The notes: generated by a model from the letters alone, not told the origin. Shown: positions 8,664-19,832, counted from the first letter of the stretch. The stretch is 64,000 bases of DNA from Streptomyces scabiei 87.22 (GCF_000091305.1 NC_013929.1:2976001-3040000); one strand, 5' to 3'. Made by a program: numbers and translations.

Positions 8664-10214
8664 TCAGCCCATGAACTTCTTGAACTCGTCCGGCAGCTCG
8701 AAGTCCTGAGGAGCCTGCTGGCCCGGCAGCCCGAGGGCACCGCCCTGCGCGGCGGCGGCCCGGCGGGCGGCCTCCTCCTGCTCCTGCTGCTTGCGCTTCA
8801 TCGGGTTGCCGGAGCGCTGCTTGCCCTTGGCCTGCCTGGGCTGCTTCTTGGTCCGGCCGGGGCCGCCACCCATGCCCGGCATGCCCGGCATCCCGGGCAT
8901 GCCGCCGCCCTGGGCCATGCGGGACATCATCTTGCGGGCCTCGAAGAACCGCTCCACGAGGTTCTTCACCGCGCTGACCTCGACGCCGGAACCCTTGGCG
9001 ATACGGGCGCGACGCGAGCCGTTGATGATCGTCGGCTCCTGGCGCTCGGCCGGGGTCATCGACTTGATGATCGCCGCCGTGCGGTCGACGTCCCGCTCGT
9101 CGATGTTGTTGATCTGGTCCTTGATCTGGCCCATGCCGGGCAGCATGCCGAGCAGCTTGCTGATGCTGCCCATCTTCCTGACCTGCTCCATCTGGGCCAG
9201 GAAGTCGTCGAGCGTGAAGTCCTGCCCCTTCTTGGACGCCAGCTTGGAGGCCATCTTGGCGGCCTCTTCCTGGCTGAAGGTCTTCTCCGCCTGCTCGATC
9301 AGGGTGAGCAGGTCACCCATGTCGAGGATGCGGGAGGCCATCCGGTCGGGGTGGAACGCGTCGAACTCGTCGAGCTTCTCGCCGTTCGACGCGAACATGA
9401 TCGGCTTGCCGGTGACCGAGGCGATCGACAGGGCGGCACCACCGCGGGCGTCACCGTCGAGCTTGGAGAGGACCACGCCGTCGAAGCCGACGCCGTCCCG
9501 GAACGCCTCCGCCGTGTTGACGGCGTCCTGACCGATCATCGCGTCGACGACGAAGAGGATCTCGTCCGGGGAGACCGCGTCGCGGATGTCGGCGGCCTGC
9601 TGCATCATCTCCTGGTCGATGCCCAGGCGGCCCGCGGTGTCGACGACCACGATGTCGTGGACCTTCGACTTCGCGAACTCGATGGAGTCCTTGGCGACCT
9701 TGACCGGGTCGCCCACGCCGTTGCCCGGCTCGGGGGCGTAGACCGCCACACCGGCGCGCTCGGCGACGACACTGAGCTGGTTCACCGCGTTCGGGCGCTG
9801 GAGGTCGCAGGCGACGAGCAGCGGCGAGTGGCCCTGCTCCTTCAGCCAGTGGCCCAGCTTGCCCGCGAGGGTCGTCTTACCGGCACCCTGCAGACCCGCG
9901 AGCATGATCACGGTCGGCGGGTTCTTGGCGAACCGCAGACGGCGGGTCTCGCCGCCGAGGATCCCGACCAGTTCCTCGTTGACGATCTTGAGGACCTGCT
10001 GGGCCGGGTTGAGCGCCTTGGAGACGTCGGAACCGAGTGCCCTCTCCTTGACGTTCTTGATGAACGCCCGGACGACGGGCAGGGCGACGTCCGCTTCGAG
10101 GAGCGCGATACGGATTTCGCGGGCCGTGGCGTCGATGTCCGCCTCGGACAACCTGCCCTTGCCGCGGAGGTTTTTGAAAGTCGCGCTGAGGCGGTCGGAG
10201 AGGGTATCGAACAC
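8664..10214 (-). CDS. ffh: Signal recognition particle GTPase Ffh (SRP54)
   Basis: Protein component of SRP; it binds signal sequences and 4.5S RNA and docks with FtsY. The N domain begins FDTLSDRLSATFKNLRGKG. G1 is GLQGAGKTTLAGKLG (about 107-121), followed by DTAGRL and SKLDGDARGG. The M domain has the GSGVEVSAVKNLVERF region and a Met/Gly-rich tail (GGGMPGMPGMPGM). The length is 516 residues from GTG 10214. The open frame runs 40 codons further upstream, but that stretch is not Ffh-like. It is monocistronic between the glnD terminator and the methyltransferase. Confidence 0.97.
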   Translation of the reverse strand: MFDTLSDRLSATFKNLRGKGRLSEADIDATAREIRIALLEADVALPVVRAFIKNVKERALGSDVSKALNPAQQVLKIVNEELVGILGGETRRLRFAKNPPTVIMLAGLQGAGKTTLAGKLGHWLKEQGHSPLLVACDLQRPNAVNQLSVVAERAGVAVYAPEPGNGVGDPVKVAKDSIEFAKSKVHDIVVVDTAGRLGIDQEMMQQAADIRDAVSPDEILFVVDAMIGQDAVNTAEAFRDGVGFDGVVLSKLDGDARGGAALSIASVTGKPIMFASNGEKLDEFDAFHPDRMASRILDMGDLLTLIEQAEKTFSQEEAAKMASKLASKKGQDFTLDDFLAQMEQVRKMGSISKLLGMLPGMGQIKDQINNIDERDVDRTAAIIKSMTPAERQEPTIINGSRRARIAKGSGVEVSAVKNLVERFFEARKMMSRMAQGGGMPGMPGMPGMGGGPGRTKKQPRQAKGKQRSGNPMKRKQQEQEEAARRAAAAQGGALGLPGQQAPQDFELPDEFKKFMG

Positions 10215-10333
10215 GGTGGCGTCGGTCCTCGGAGTCGGGGGCGGGTGGGCTGCCCTCCAGGGTATCCGGCCGGGTGTGGTCGGGTCTCCACCCCTGTGGA
10301 CAGTCGTGGACGGTCGGGCGCGGCGGCCCGGCA

Positions 10334-10364
10334 CGGGTACGGGGCCGCGGGGGCCCCGTACCCG
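10334..10364 (-). terminator. Hairpin terminator after glnD
   Basis: Perfect stem CGGGTACGGGGCC (10334-10346) with GGCCCCGTACCCG (10352-10364), 5-nt loop. It begins 7 nt past the glnD stop on the minus strand and so ends the amtB-glnK-glnD unit. Confidence 0.8.
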
Positions 10365-10370
10365 CCGCTC

Positions 10371-12821
10371 TCAGCCGCGCAGCGTCTCCTCCAGTTTGCG
10401 GGCCACCGAAGCCGCCTCGTCTCCCGGCAGCGGCGCCCCGTCCGTCCCGGTCACGTAGAAGGCGTCCACGGCGTTGGCGCCCAGCGTGCTGACGTGCGCG
10501 CTGCGCACCCGCAGGTGCGCGTCCTCCAGGGCGCGCCCGATCCGGTGCAGCAGCCCCGGCGCGTCCTGGGCGCGGACCTCGATGACCGTGGCGTGCCGGG
10601 AGGCCGCCGCGGCCACCGTGACGCGCGGCGGCGGTGCCACCACGCCCCGCCGCCGGGGGTAGGCCGCGTCCCGCTCGGCGAGCCGCCCGGCGATGTCCAG
10701 CGACCCGTCCAGGGCGCGCACGAGGTCCGCGCGGAGCCGGGCGGCCTGGGGCAGGGAGCCGTACTCGGCGGCCACCCGCCAGTTCAGCAGCAGCACCGAG
10801 CCCTCGACACCGTCGGGCAGGCCGAAGGTCCCGAGTTCGGCCGTGCGCACGGTCAGCCGGTGCATGGCGAGCACGCCGGCGACCGCGGGCAGGACGCCCG
10901 CCTGGTCGGGGACGGCGATGAGGAGCTCCACACCGAGCGGCTCGGGGTCGGCCTTCTCGTCCTTGTCGCCGGCGGGGGCCTCCGTCTGCGCGCGCAGCGA
11001 CAGCACCGGCCCGCCGGTGCGGAACGCCTCGATGGCGAGCCGCTCCTGCTCGGCGCTGGTCTCGCCGGGCTCCGGCTCCTGCGGGGCGTCCCCGGCGAAC
11101 AACGCGTCGACCCGCTGCACCAGCTCGGACACGAGCGAGGCTCGCCACGACGACCAGGCGGCGGGCCCGGTGGCCAGCGCGTCCGACTCGGTCAGCGCGT
11201 GCAGCAGTTCGAGCGTGCCGGGCGATCCGACGGCGTCGGCCACGGACCGGACGGTGGCCGGATCCTCCAGGTCGCGCCGGGTGGCGGTGTCGACGAGCAG
11301 CAGATGGTGGCGGACGAGGGTGGCGAGCACCGCCACGTCCTCCCGGTCGAAACCGATCCTGGCCGCCACGTCCTTGGCGATGATCTCGCCGGCGACGGAG
11401 TGGTCGCCGGGCCAGCCCTTGCCGATGTCGTGCAGCAGCGCGGCGACCAGCAGGAGGTCGGGCCGGTGGACCCGGCGGGTCATCTCGGACGCCTGGACCG
11501 CGGTCTCGATGAGGTGCCGGTCGACGGTCCAGATGTGCACGGCGTTGCGCTGCGGCCGGCAGCGCACCCGCTCCCAGTCGGGCAGCAGGTGCGTGATGAG
11601 GCCCTCGGCCTCCAGCGCCTCCCAGACGTCGACGGTCGAGCGCCCGGAGCCCAGCAGCGTGACGAGTTGTTCGCGTGCCTCGGCGGGCCAGGGCGTCGGC
11701 AGCGGCTTGGCGGCGGCCGCCAGGCGTCGTACGGCGTGCAGGGAGAGGGGCAGTCCGGCCTGCGCGGCCGCGGCGGCCGCGCGCAGCGGCAGTACGGGGT
11801 CCCGGTCGGGCTTGGCGGCCCGGGCGAGGACGACCTCGCCGTCCTGCTCGACGACGCCCTCGGCCAGCGGCGACCGCTCGGGGGCGGGCTTGCCGCCGCC
11901 CAGCATGGCGCGCAGCCGGGGCCGCACGGCGCGCGACCGCAGCACGCGCCCCACTTCACGCCAGGTCACATCACTGGCGTACGAGATCACACGGGCGGCC
12001 TCGTACACCTGGCGCAGCAGGGTGTCGGCGTCCAGCAGTCCCAGCTCGGCGGCGACCTGGTCCTGCTCCTGGAGCGCGAGCCGGTCGGTCGCGCGCCCGG
12101 TGGTGAGGTGCAGCGCGTCCCGCACGTCGAGGAGGCGGCGCCGGGCGTCCGCGAGGCCCTCGCGCGGGGCGTCGGCGAGCCAGGAGGCGGCGACGGCGCG
12201 GAGGGCGGTGGCGTCGCGCAACCCGCCGCGCGCCTCCTTGAGGTCGGGTTCCAGCAGGTACTGCAGCTCCCCCTGCCGCTCGGCCCGCTCGACGCACAGC
12301 TCCTGGAGTTCCGGGAGGCGTTTGGGGGCCTGGTTGCGCCAGTCGGCCAGGACGGTGGTCCGCAGCCCGGCGGTCAGGCCCAGGTCACCGGCGATGTGGC
12401 GGGCGTCCAGCAGCCCGAGCTGCACCTTGAGGTCCTCGCCGGCGGTCCTGCGGGCCTCGGCGGGGGTGCGCACGGAGTGGTCGAGGGCCAGCCCCAGGTC
12501 CCAGACGGGATACCAGATGCGGTCGGCCAGCGCGGCCACCGCCCGTTCGTCGGTCCCGTCGTGCAGGAGCAGCAGATCGAGATCGCTGCGGGGCGACAGC
12601 TCACCGCGCCCGTATCCGCCGACGGCCACGAGGGAGACCCCGCGCGACTCGGCGGCGCCCGCTCCGAAGAGGCCCGCGAGCCAGTCGTCGGTCAGCTCGG
12701 CGAGCGCCGAACGGCGCGGCGGCCCGGACTGCGCCTCCTCCTGGAGGAGGCGCAGCCGGGCCGCCGCGTAGCCGCTGGGTCCCGAGTCCTCTGCATCCGT
12801 ACGTACGTCCGTACTCGTCAC
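10371..12821 (-). CDS. glnD: PII nucleotidyltransferase / adenylyl-removing enzyme GlnD
   Basis: Bifunctional nitrogen-sensor enzyme that modifies PII. Domains in order are: nucleotidyltransferase with GGYGRGELSPRSDLD (about 68-82), a helical PII-modifying region, an HD hydrolase (LLHDIGKGWPGDHS, near residue 462) and two C-terminal ACT domains (IAVPDQAGVLPAVAG and RAQDAPGLLHRIGRAL). At 816 residues it is shorter than E. coli GlnD (890). In S. coelicolor the homologue adenylylates rather than uridylylates GlnK. GTG 12821 lies 26 nt after the glnK stop, so the three genes form one transcript. Confidence 0.96.
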   Translation of the reverse strand: MTSTDVRTDAEDSGPSGYAAARLRLLQEEAQSGPPRRSALAELTDDWLAGLFGAGAAESRGVSLVAVGGYGRGELSPRSDLDLLLLHDGTDERAVAALADRIWYPVWDLGLALDHSVRTPAEARRTAGEDLKVQLGLLDARHIAGDLGLTAGLRTTVLADWRNQAPKRLPELQELCVERAERQGELQYLLEPDLKEARGGLRDATALRAVAASWLADAPREGLADARRRLLDVRDALHLTTGRATDRLALQEQDQVAAELGLLDADTLLRQVYEAARVISYASDVTWREVGRVLRSRAVRPRLRAMLGGGKPAPERSPLAEGVVEQDGEVVLARAAKPDRDPVLPLRAAAAAAQAGLPLSLHAVRRLAAAAKPLPTPWPAEAREQLVTLLGSGRSTVDVWEALEAEGLITHLLPDWERVRCRPQRNAVHIWTVDRHLIETAVQASEMTRRVHRPDLLLVAALLHDIGKGWPGDHSVAGEIIAKDVAARIGFDREDVAVLATLVRHHLLLVDTATRRDLEDPATVRSVADAVGSPGTLELLHALTESDALATGPAAWSSWRASLVSELVQRVDALFAGDAPQEPEPGETSAEQERLAIEAFRTGGPVLSLRAQTEAPAGDKDEKADPEPLGVELLIAVPDQAGVLPAVAGVLAMHRLTVRTAELGTFGLPDGVEGSVLLLNWRVAAEYGSLPQAARLRADLVRALDGSLDIAGRLAERDAAYPRRRGVVAPPPRVTVAAAASRHATVIEVRAQDAPGLLHRIGRALEDAHLRVRSAHVSTLGANAVDAFYVTGTDGAPLPGDEAASVARKLEETLRG

Positions 12822-12847
12822 CCAGCGACTCCTGTTCTTCTCTTCGG

Positions 12848-14475
<1,628 letters not shown>

Positions 14476-14860
14476 TGCCGGTATCTCCTCGTGGTCGGAA
14501 CGGCCCGTGCGGATGCGGAAGCTGGGGAGCTATCGGGGAGGGCCGACTGTGCTGAGGAGACTGACGCAGCACCGTTTCGCCGGGAGTTTGGAAATGTTTC
14601 CCGGAGGTGACGAAGGCACCCATCACGTTACAGACAGGTGAAACGTGAATCCCGGAGGATGCATCCCGTCTGGGGCCCAGCCCCTGCGGGCCCCTCGGTG
14701 GATAACGGTTTCGTATCCGATGGAACTACGGGTGGACCCGCCCCGAAACGGACCGGCCGCGGCAGGCCATCCGATGACCTGGCATGGGGGAGCCGAGTCG
14801 GGCAGTAGGGATGGCCGGCCGCGGCCGGAGTACGCGCGGGCCCGCGGAGGACGGGGCCGG
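14476..14860. other. amtB upstream region and nsdA downstream region
   Basis: 385 nt without a gene. It contains the GlnR-type box described separately and, near nsdA, a GC-rich self-complementary stretch (GGCCGGCCGCGGCC, about 14817-14830) that could end nsdA transcription. I see nothing else coding. Confidence 0.5.
14596..14631 (-). promoter_or_regulatory. GlnR-type binding site upstream of amtB
   Basis: On the minus strand GTCAC-N6-GAAAC (14611 to 14596) matches the GlnR half-site pair gTnAc-N6-GaAAc exactly. A further GTAAC lies at 14631-14627, 20 nt upstream start to start. It sits 120-155 nt before the amtB start. GlnR control of amtB-glnK-glnD is established in S. coelicolor; occupancy here is inferred from the match. 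Confidence 0.65.
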
Positions 14861-16336
14861 TCAGACCGCCTCGGCGGTCTCGGGGAGGTGGACGGCTAGC
14901 TGGTCGGTGAGGTCGACGACCTCGGCGAGACCGCCGAAATCACGGACGGCCGTGTCCACGGTCTTGCGGATACGCGTGTTGACGCGCTCGGAGCGCACCT
15001 TCTTCGCCGTCTCCATGGCCTGCTTGGCCATGTCCGCGCCCTGCTCGGGCTCGCGCTGCAGCAGATGCACCGTGGCCATGCCGATGAGGTTCAGCGCGTA
15101 CGAACGCTGGTGCTCGCTGTCCGTGGAGAACAGCTCGACGGCCCGGCGCATCACGGGCTCGGCGAGGGAGGCGTAGGCGGGGCTGCGGCCGGCGACATAG
15201 GCGAGGTCGCGGTAGGAGTGGGAGTTCTCGCCGTGCAGCTCGGCCTCGTTGAAGAAGCGGATCCAGTCGGGATCCGGGTCGTCCCACTCCTCGGCGTCGG
15301 CGAAGACGTCCTCGGCCATCCGCACGGCCCGCTTGCACTTGCCGGGCTGGCCCATGTTGGCGTAGGCGCGGGCCTCCATCGCATACAGCATCGACTGGGT
15401 CCGCGGGCTCGCGCAGTCACGGCTGCCGTACTGGGCGAGGTGGATCAGTTCGAGGGCGTCGTCGGGGCGGCCGAGGTGGATCATCTGCCGGCTCATGCTG
15501 GACAGGATGTACGAGCCGAGCGGCTTGTCGCCCGCCTCCTTGGCCGCGTGGAGGGCGAGGACGAAGTACTTCTGCGCGGTGGGCTGGAGGCCGATGTCGT
15601 AGCTCATCCAGCCGGCCAGCTCGGCCAGCTCGGCGGCGACCTTGAACAGCCGCCGGGTGGTGGCCTCGGGCTGGGGCTCCTGGAGGAGGTCGGTCACCTC
15701 GTGCAGCTGGCCGACGACCGCCTTGCGGCGCAGACCGCCGCCGCACTGGGCGTCCCACTGCCGGAACATCACGGTGGTGGATTCGAGGAGGTCCAGCTCC
15801 GGCCGGGAGAGCCGGCCGGCGCGGCGCGCGGCGGGCGACGGCTCCGGTTCGGCGCGCGCGGCGGCGGGGGCGGGGACGAGCCAGCGCTGCATCGGCTCGA
15901 TGAGGGCCGGGCCCGCGGAGAGGGCGAGCGAGCTGCCGAGGAAGCCGCGCCGCGCCAGCATCAGGTCGCTGCGCGAGAACTCGCTGATCAGCGCCACGGT
16001 CTGCGGGCCCGTCCAGGGCAGGTCTACCCCGGAGACGGAAGGGGACCGGTGCGCCGCGCGCAGTCCCAGGTCCTCCACGGCGACCACGCAGCCGAACCGC
16101 TCGGAGAACAGCTCGGACAGGATCCGCGGGATCGGCTCGCGCGGGTTCTCCCCGTCGAGCCAGCGCCGTACGCGCGAGGTGTCGGTGGAGATGTGGTTGG
16201 CGCCGAGCTGGCGCGCCCGTCGGTTCACCTGCCGGGCCAGCTCGCCCTTGGACCAGCCGCTGCGCACGAACCACGAGCCCAGGAGTTCGTTCGGGCGCTT
16301 CTCAGCGTTCGTGCCGCTTCCGCCGTTGCCGCCCAC
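14861..16336 (-). CDS. nsdA: NsdA, TPR-like negative regulator of differentiation
   Basis: A 491-residue protein homologous to S. coelicolor NsdA, whose loss increases antibiotic production and sporulation. The N-terminus resembles a helix-turn-helix region (LARQVNRRARQLGANHISTD). It is followed by a hydrophobic patch (FLGSSLALSAGPALIEP, about 130-146) and an extended helical-repeat region with TPR character (AEARAYANMGQPGKCKRAV, YALNLIGMATVHLLQ). The start is GTG 16336. It is monocistronic, transcribed toward amtB. Confidence 0.92.
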   Translation of the reverse strand: MGGNGGSGTNAEKRPNELLGSWFVRSGWSKGELARQVNRRARQLGANHISTDTSRVRRWLDGENPREPIPRILSELFSERFGCVVAVEDLGLRAAHRSPSVSGVDLPWTGPQTVALISEFSRSDLMLARRGFLGSSLALSAGPALIEPMQRWLVPAPAAARAEPEPSPAARRAGRLSRPELDLLESTTVMFRQWDAQCGGGLRRKAVVGQLHEVTDLLQEPQPEATTRRLFKVAAELAELAGWMSYDIGLQPTAQKYFVLALHAAKEAGDKPLGSYILSSMSRQMIHLGRPDDALELIHLAQYGSRDCASPRTQSMLYAMEARAYANMGQPGKCKRAVRMAEDVFADAEEWDDPDPDWIRFFNEAELHGENSHSYRDLAYVAGRSPAYASLAEPVMRRAVELFSTDSEHQRSYALNLIGMATVHLLQREPEQGADMAKQAMETAKKVRSERVNTRIRKTVDTAVRDFGGLAEVVDLTDQLAVHLPETAEAV

Positions 16337-16762
16337 TGGAACGCCCCCATCCCTGAAACCACCTGCGCGCTGTGTGCGCCAAGCCCTACCAGAATGCCGG
16401 TTACCACGCCGTACGTCCGACCCCCGTCACCCATCGAACGGAAAGACGACTTGCCTCCGGCATACCCACGAGCGCAGATGCCCTCGGTCGCCGTGCACTC
16501 AAAGTAATCCTACGATCACGCGTCCGGCCACGGCGATTCCAGAAACGCCACCATTCGCCACCCCTTCGAATGAACCTACGGTCGCCCGCACGCGATTGAC
16601 TTGACATCAGACGGCCAGGAGTGGGCGGAGCGAAGCATTCAGGGGCGCGTGTCGTCGGACGCGCCACCGGGAGCGCCGACGTGCGCCACCCAACCGGAAG
16701 CAGAGCGTCGCCTTCCGACTCCGTCGCGTAACCACCGGCGCGCTGGACCCGTTGGAGGGGGC
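16337..16762. other. Divergent intergenic region between nsdA and the primase-like gene
   Basis: 426 nt with no convincing gene; it should hold both promoters. Seen: an inverted repeat CATTCG (16552-16557) / CGAATG (16567-16572), a TACGGT -10-like hexamer at 16577-16582 (plus), a TAGGAT hexamer at 16507-16512 (minus) and a TTGACA hexamer at 16601-16606 without a matching -10. The primase-like frame stays open back to 16601, but that stretch lacks family similarity. Confidence 0.45.
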
Positions 16763-17419
16763 ATGGGCTTCACGATCGGCGGCATTCGGGAGATGCGATC
16801 CGGCACACGTCGGCGCGGCCGTTCCTCGGACTGCACGGCGGTGGCCGAGTTCACCGGCCTCTGGGGGTGGGACGTCGTCCCCGGCGCGCGGACGGCCTCC
16901 GGCGCGTGCTCGTGCGGCAGGACCACCTGCTCCGCGCCGGGCGCGCATCCCCTCGACTTCGCGCCTCCCGTGCGCGCCGGAGCGACGCTCGACGAGGTCA
17001 CCGAGACCTGGGCCGAGTTCCCCGGCGCCGCCGTGATGCTGCCGGTGGGCCGCTCCTTCGACGTGATCGAGGTCGCCGAGACGGCCGGACGGCACGCGCT
17101 CGTCCGGCTCGAACGCATGGGCCTGCCGGTCGGCCCCGTGATCGCCACGCCCGAGGGCCGCGCCCACTTCCTCGTCGCCCCGGGTGCCGCCGCCGAGCTG
17201 CCCACCCTGCTCTACCGCATGGGCTGGGACGACCCGTCCGCCCTGGACCTGCGCGGCCTCGGCCCCGGCAGCCATGTCACCGCTCCGCCCTCCGACCGCG
17301 GCGGACTGGGCCCGGTCAGCTGGCTCCGCTCCCCCGACCTCGACTCGGCGACCAGGCCGCCGGCCGCGCGCCTGCTGCTGGGGACCCTGGCGTACGTGGC
17401 CCACCGGTCACGGGCCTGA
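16763..17419 (+). CDS. Stand-alone primase-polymerase (prim-pol) domain-like protein
   Basis: A 218-residue protein resembling the N-terminal domain of bifunctional DNA primase/polymerases. Features are a Cys/His cluster CSCGRTTCSAPGAHP (about 49-63), as in prim-pol N-termini, and the segment GRSFDVIEV around residues 97-104, which occupies the place of the catalytic acidic motif (normally Asp-x-Asp, here Asp100 and Glu103). The start is ATG 16763, directly after a GGAGGGGG ribosome-binding site. No helicase domain or phage genes are nearby, so catalytic activity is doubtful. It converges on ftsY with a shared terminator. Confidence 0.75.
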   Translation: MGFTIGGIREMRSGTRRRGRSSDCTAVAEFTGLWGWDVVPGARTASGACSCGRTTCSAPGAHPLDFAPPVRAGATLDEVTETWAEFPGAAVMLPVGRSFDVIEVAETAGRHALVRLERMGLPVGPVIATPEGRAHFLVAPGAAAELPTLLYRMGWDDPSALDLRGLGPGSHVTAPPSDRGGLGPVSWLRSPDLDSATRPPAARLLLGTLAYVAHRSRA

Positions 17420-17445
17420 CCCCGACCGGCCCCCGCCCACACGGC

Positions 17446-17486
17446 GAAGCGCCCGTCCCCGGCCGTGGCTCGGGGGCGGGCGCTTC
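17446..17486. terminator. Bidirectional terminator between the primase-like gene and ftsY
   Basis: 16-bp stem GAAGCGCCCGTCCCCG (17446-17461) with CGGGGGCGGGCGCTTC (17471-17486), one T-G wobble and a 9-nt loop. It lies between two converging stop codons, 27 nt after the first and 39 nt past the second. Confidence 0.85.
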
Positions 17487-17524
17487 TTCGCGCACCTAGG
17501 CGATGCCGTAAGTGGTCCACGGGA

Positions 17525-18724
17525 TCATTCGCCGATGAGCGCGTCCACGAACGCCTCCGGCTCGAACGGCGCCAGGTCGTCCGCGCCCTCTCCCAGACCG
17601 ATGAGCTTGACGGGCACGCCCAGCTCGCGCTGGACCGCGATCACGATGCCGCCCTTGGCGGTGCCGTCGAGCTTGGTGAGGACGATGCCGGTGATGTCGA
17701 CTACCTCGGCGAAGACGCGGGCCTGGACGAGACCGTTCTGACCGGTGGTGGCGTCGAGGACGAGCAGGATCTCGTCCAGCGGAGCGTGCTTCTCGACGAC
17801 GCGCTTGACCTTGCCCAGCTCGTCCATGAGGCCGGTCTTGGTGTGCAGCCGGCCGGCGGTGTCGATGAGGACGACGTCGGCGCCCTCCTCGATGCCCTCC
17901 TTGACGGCGTCGAAGGCGATGGACGCCGGGTCGCCGCCCTCGGGGCCGCGCACGGTACGGGCGCCGACGCGCTCGCCCCAGGTCTGCAGCTGGTCGGCGG
18001 CGGCGGCGCGGAAGGTGTCGGCGGCGCCGAGGACGACGTTCTTGCCGTCGGCGACGAGGACGCGCGCGAGCTTGCCGGTGGTGGTGGTCTTGCCGGTGCC
18101 GTTGACGCCGACGACCATCACGATGCCCGGGGTGTCGAGGGGCGAGTCGGTGTTGACCGCCCGGTCGAACTCGGGGACGAGGATCGTCAGCAGTTCCTCG
18201 CGCAGCAGGGTGCGCAGCTCGGCCGGGGTGCGGGTGCCGAGCACCCTCACCCGCTCGCGCAGCCGTTCGACCAGCTCCTGGGTGGGCTGGACGCCCACGT
18301 CGGCCGTGAGGAGGGTGTCCTCGATCTCCTCCCAGGTGTCGTCGTCGAGGTGCTCGCGCGAGAGCAGCGTGAGCAGCCCCTTGCCGAGCGCGTTCTGCGA
18401 GCGGGAGAGCCGGGCGCGCAGCCGTACCAGCCGGCCCGCCGTCGGTGCGGGGATCTCGATCTCGGGGGCGGCGGGCGGTTCCTCGACGGCCACGGGCGCC
18501 GACGCCGAGCCGTCCGGGAGGTCCACCTCCTCGATCGTCCGGCGCGGTTCGTCGCGCGGTGTCTCGGCCTCGTCGCCGACGTGCGGCTCGGCCGGAGGGG
18601 CGGTGATGTCGGGTGTCGTGGGGGGCGCCGGGGGCAGCGATTTCCTCTTGCGGCCGCCTACGACGAGCCCGCCCAGCACGCCGAGCACGACCACGGCGAT
18701 GACTACAGCAAGGATGAGTTCCAT
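17525..18724 (-). CDS. ftsY: SRP receptor GTPase FtsY
   Basis: Membrane-associated receptor for SRP that forms a GTPase pair with Ffh. An N-terminal hydrophobic segment (ELILAVVIAVVVLGVLGGL, residues 2-20) is typical of actinobacterial FtsY. A charged linker, the N domain, and the G domain with VGVNGTGKTTTTGKLA, DTAGRLHTK and LTKLDGTAKGG follow. The length is 399 residues from ATG 18724. A 24-codon upstream extension of the frame is not FtsY-like. Confidence 0.96.
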   Translation of the reverse strand: MELILAVVIAVVVLGVLGGLVVGGRKRKSLPPAPPTTPDITAPPAEPHVGDEAETPRDEPRRTIEEVDLPDGSASAPVAVEEPPAAPEIEIPAPTAGRLVRLRARLSRSQNALGKGLLTLLSREHLDDDTWEEIEDTLLTADVGVQPTQELVERLRERVRVLGTRTPAELRTLLREELLTILVPEFDRAVNTDSPLDTPGIVMVVGVNGTGKTTTTGKLARVLVADGKNVVLGAADTFRAAAADQLQTWGERVGARTVRGPEGGDPASIAFDAVKEGIEEGADVVLIDTAGRLHTKTGLMDELGKVKRVVEKHAPLDEILLVLDATTGQNGLVQARVFAEVVDITGIVLTKLDGTAKGGIVIAVQRELGVPVKLIGLGEGADDLAPFEPEAFVDALIGE

Positions 18725-18860
18725 AACGGGACCAGTATGCGGGACCACCCCGCGCGGCGTTCGGTCGCCGTACGGGGACAGGCGGCCCTTCCGCATCTCT
18801 GGATACCTGACGAACCGTCAGCTAACGTCCCCCTCCACAGCCGCCCGAAGGGGGTCTCCC

Positions 18861-19832
18861 ATGCCCGTCACGGTCGTCCGTTTCAATCTGGTCGAGCCCG
18901 GCGCCACACCCGCCTCGCTGCGGGCCCGCTACCGGGCGGCCGTGGAGATGGCCGCGTACGCCGATGAGCAGGGCGTCTCCACCGTGCAGACGGAGGAGCA
19001 CCACGGGGTGGTGAACAACTGGCTGCCGTCACCCTTCGTCTTCGCGGGAGCCGTGTTCGGGGCAACCCGGCGGATCGCGGTCACGGTCTCGGCGATGATC
19101 GGCCCGCTGCACGACCCGCTGCGGCTGGCCGAGGACATCGCCGTACTGGATCTGGTGAGCGGCGGACGGCTGGTGACGGTCGCGGGCATCGGGTACCGGC
19201 CGGAGGAGTACACGCAGTTCGACGTCGACTGGAAGAGCCGCGGAAAGCTCCAGGACGAGGTGCTGGAGACCCTGCTCCGGGCGTGGACCGGTGAGCCGTT
19301 CGAGTACCGGGGGCGCACGGTCCGGGTCACCCCGCGTCCGGGGACCGAGCCGCATCCGCTGCTCCTGGTCGGCGGCTCGTCGAAGGCGGCGGCCCGCAGG
19401 GCGGCCCGGCTCGGGCTCCCCTTCTTCCCGAGCGCCCACCTGCCGGAGCTGGAGGCGTACTACAAGGAGCGGCTCGTGGAGTACGGCACCGAGGGGTGGA
19501 CGATGATGCCCGCCGCCGAGACCCCGTTGCTGCACGTGGCGGAGGATCCGGACCGGGCGTGGGCCGAGTACGGCACGCACTTCCTGCACGAGGCGCGCAC
19601 CTACGCCTCCTGGCAGTCGGCCGGCATCCGGTCGGCGGTGCGGTCGGGGGCCACGACGGTGACGGAGCTGCGGGCGGAGGGCGTGTACCGGATCGTCACG
19701 CCGGACGAGTGCGTGGACCTGGGACTCGACAACCTCGTCCTGCATCCCCTGGCGGGCGGGATGCCGGTGGCGGAGGGCTGGCGAAGTCTTCGGCTGTTCG
19801 CGGAGCGGGTTCTTCCGGCACTGGGCGGCTGA
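18861..19832 (+). CDS. Luciferase-like (F420- or flavin-dependent) oxidoreductase
   Basis: A 323-residue TIM-barrel protein of the bacterial luciferase-like family. Typical segments are VQTEEHHGVVNNW, DPLRLAEDIAVLDLVSGGRL, GIGYRPEEYTQF and PLLLVGGSSKAAARRAARLG. The cofactor (F420 or FMN) and substrate cannot be decided. ATG 18861 is preceded by GGGGG about 6 nt upstream. It is divergent from ftsY. It may share a transcript with the short broken gene 52 nt downstream. Confidence 0.88.
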   Translation: MPVTVVRFNLVEPGATPASLRARYRAAVEMAAYADEQGVSTVQTEEHHGVVNNWLPSPFVFAGAVFGATRRIAVTVSAMIGPLHDPLRLAEDIAVLDLVSGGRLVTVAGIGYRPEEYTQFDVDWKSRGKLQDEVLETLLRAWTGEPFEYRGRTVRVTPRPGTEPHPLLLVGGSSKAAARRAARLGLPFFPSAHLPELEAYYKERLVEYGTEGWTMMPAAETPLLHVAEDPDRAWAEYGTHFLHEARTYASWQSAGIRSAVRSGATTVTELRAEGVYRIVTPDECVDLGLDNLVLHPLAGGMPVAEGWRSLRLFAERVLPALGG

